From NCBI GenBank assembly GCA_900767015.1, contig CAAFXQ010000148.1, positions 1 through 5,762 on the forward strand: a stretch of 5,762 bases of DNA, given 5' to 3'. Below, piece after piece: positions 5,645 through 5,762 of the stretch. Source of the stretch: Clostridia bacterium. Lineage in GTDB: Bacteria > Bacillota > Clostridia > Oscillospirales > Acutalibacteraceae. The position numbers and the translations under genes are program-made. The stretch's first letter is position 1; every line of letters begins with the position of its first letter. The notes under the pieces were generated by a model. That model saw nothing but the letters and a program-made list of their open reading frames with translations, searched no databases and had not been told where the DNA came from.

Positions 5645-5670
5645 GGGCAGCCACATGGGGCTGCCCCTAC
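5645..5670 (-). repeat. REP sequence C2, variant with compensatory stem changes
   Basis: Same layout as the other reverse-oriented REPs, but the stem reads GGGCAGCC (5645-5652) and GGCTGCCC (5659-5666) instead of GGGCGACC and GGTCGCCC. Both arms changed together, so all 8 pairs remain. It lies 56 nt from C1, closing pair C (5563-5670), and ends in CTAC at 5667-5670. Confidence 0.9.
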
Positions 5671-5712
5671 ATGCCCCTACATGCCCCTACATGCCCCTAC
5701 ATGTGCCCCTAC
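5661..5712 (+). repeat. 10-bp tandem repeat ATGCCCCTAC grown from the REP C2 end
   Basis: Three perfect ATGCCCCTAC units lie at 5671-5700. They are preceded by CTGCCCCTAC (5661-5670, the end of REP C2) and followed by a unit with two extra bases (5701-5712). Every unit ends in CTAC, the complement of the REP tetranucleotide. The array looks like slippage or repeated end-processing of the REP tail. Confidence 0.9.
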
Positions 5713-5762
5713 ACGGTCAAAATCTATTCTTGAATGAAACAGATAATTCAATTGGTTTAATC
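5713..5762. other. Unassigned AT-rich sequence to the window end
   Basis: I see no gene, repeat or terminator in these 50 bases; the next gene presumably starts beyond the window. Confidence 0.5.

Noticed and set aside
5661..5712. Short regularly spaced repeat as a CRISPR array
   Set aside because: The units are 10 bp and adjacent, with no spacers and no cas genes; a tandem repeat.

Overview
The window looks like a chromosomal segment of a Clostridia-type Firmicute. An Oscillospiraceae/Ruminococcaceae-like gut lineage is my best guess, made by eye and not proven. The grounds are Soj/Spo0J-type ParA and ParB followed by serS (an origin-proximal order known in clostridia), strong AAAGGAG-type ribosome binding sites, roughly half-GC genes, and REP-like repeats between genes. 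All four housekeeping genes and the one mobile-type gene read on the + strand.

Layout. 1-356: no gene; a perfect 13-bp palindrome at the very edge, AT-rich sequence, and an extended -10 promoter ahead of parA. 357-3300: a tight parA-parB-serS operon with gaps of 12 and 19 nt, each gene with its own Shine-Dalgarno. 3301-3731: a 431-nt gap packed with repeats and hairpins: a 7-bp tandem repeat directly after the serS stop, a region with nested pairing potential, a chain of short perfect hairpins, an inverted pair of REP sequences, and a second 7-bp tandem repeat. 3732-4982: glyA (serine hydroxymethyltransferase), 416 aa. 4991-5100: a second inverted REP pair. 5123-5566: an AT-rich RAYT (REP-associated tyrosine transposase, HUH superfamily), 147 aa, intact in its catalytic motifs. 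5563-5670: a third inverted REP pair, running into a 10-bp tandem repeat to 5712. 5713-5762: nothing recognised.

The most notable content is the REP/RAYT system. Six 26-nt REPs occur as three head-opposed pairs. Each REP is a GTAG tetranucleotide followed by an 8-bp perfect hairpin with a 6-nt loop, which is the architecture known for the substrates of E. coli TnpA(REP). The RAYT lies between two REPs in inverted orientation, its TAG stop codon is part of the GTAG of the downstream REP, and one REP carries two compensatory base-pair changes that keep its stem intact. This is a recognisable kind of system (REPtron/BIME), here in what appears to be a Firmicute. I do not claim a wholly new system.

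Functionally, ParA and ParB act in chromosome segregation and origin control, SerS charges tRNA-Ser, and GlyA interconverts serine and glycine with folate one-carbon units. The serine link between SerS and GlyA is probably coincidental, since the repeat-rich gap separates them. No parS site, T-box, CRISPR array, tRNA, rRNA or canonical intrinsic terminator was seen.
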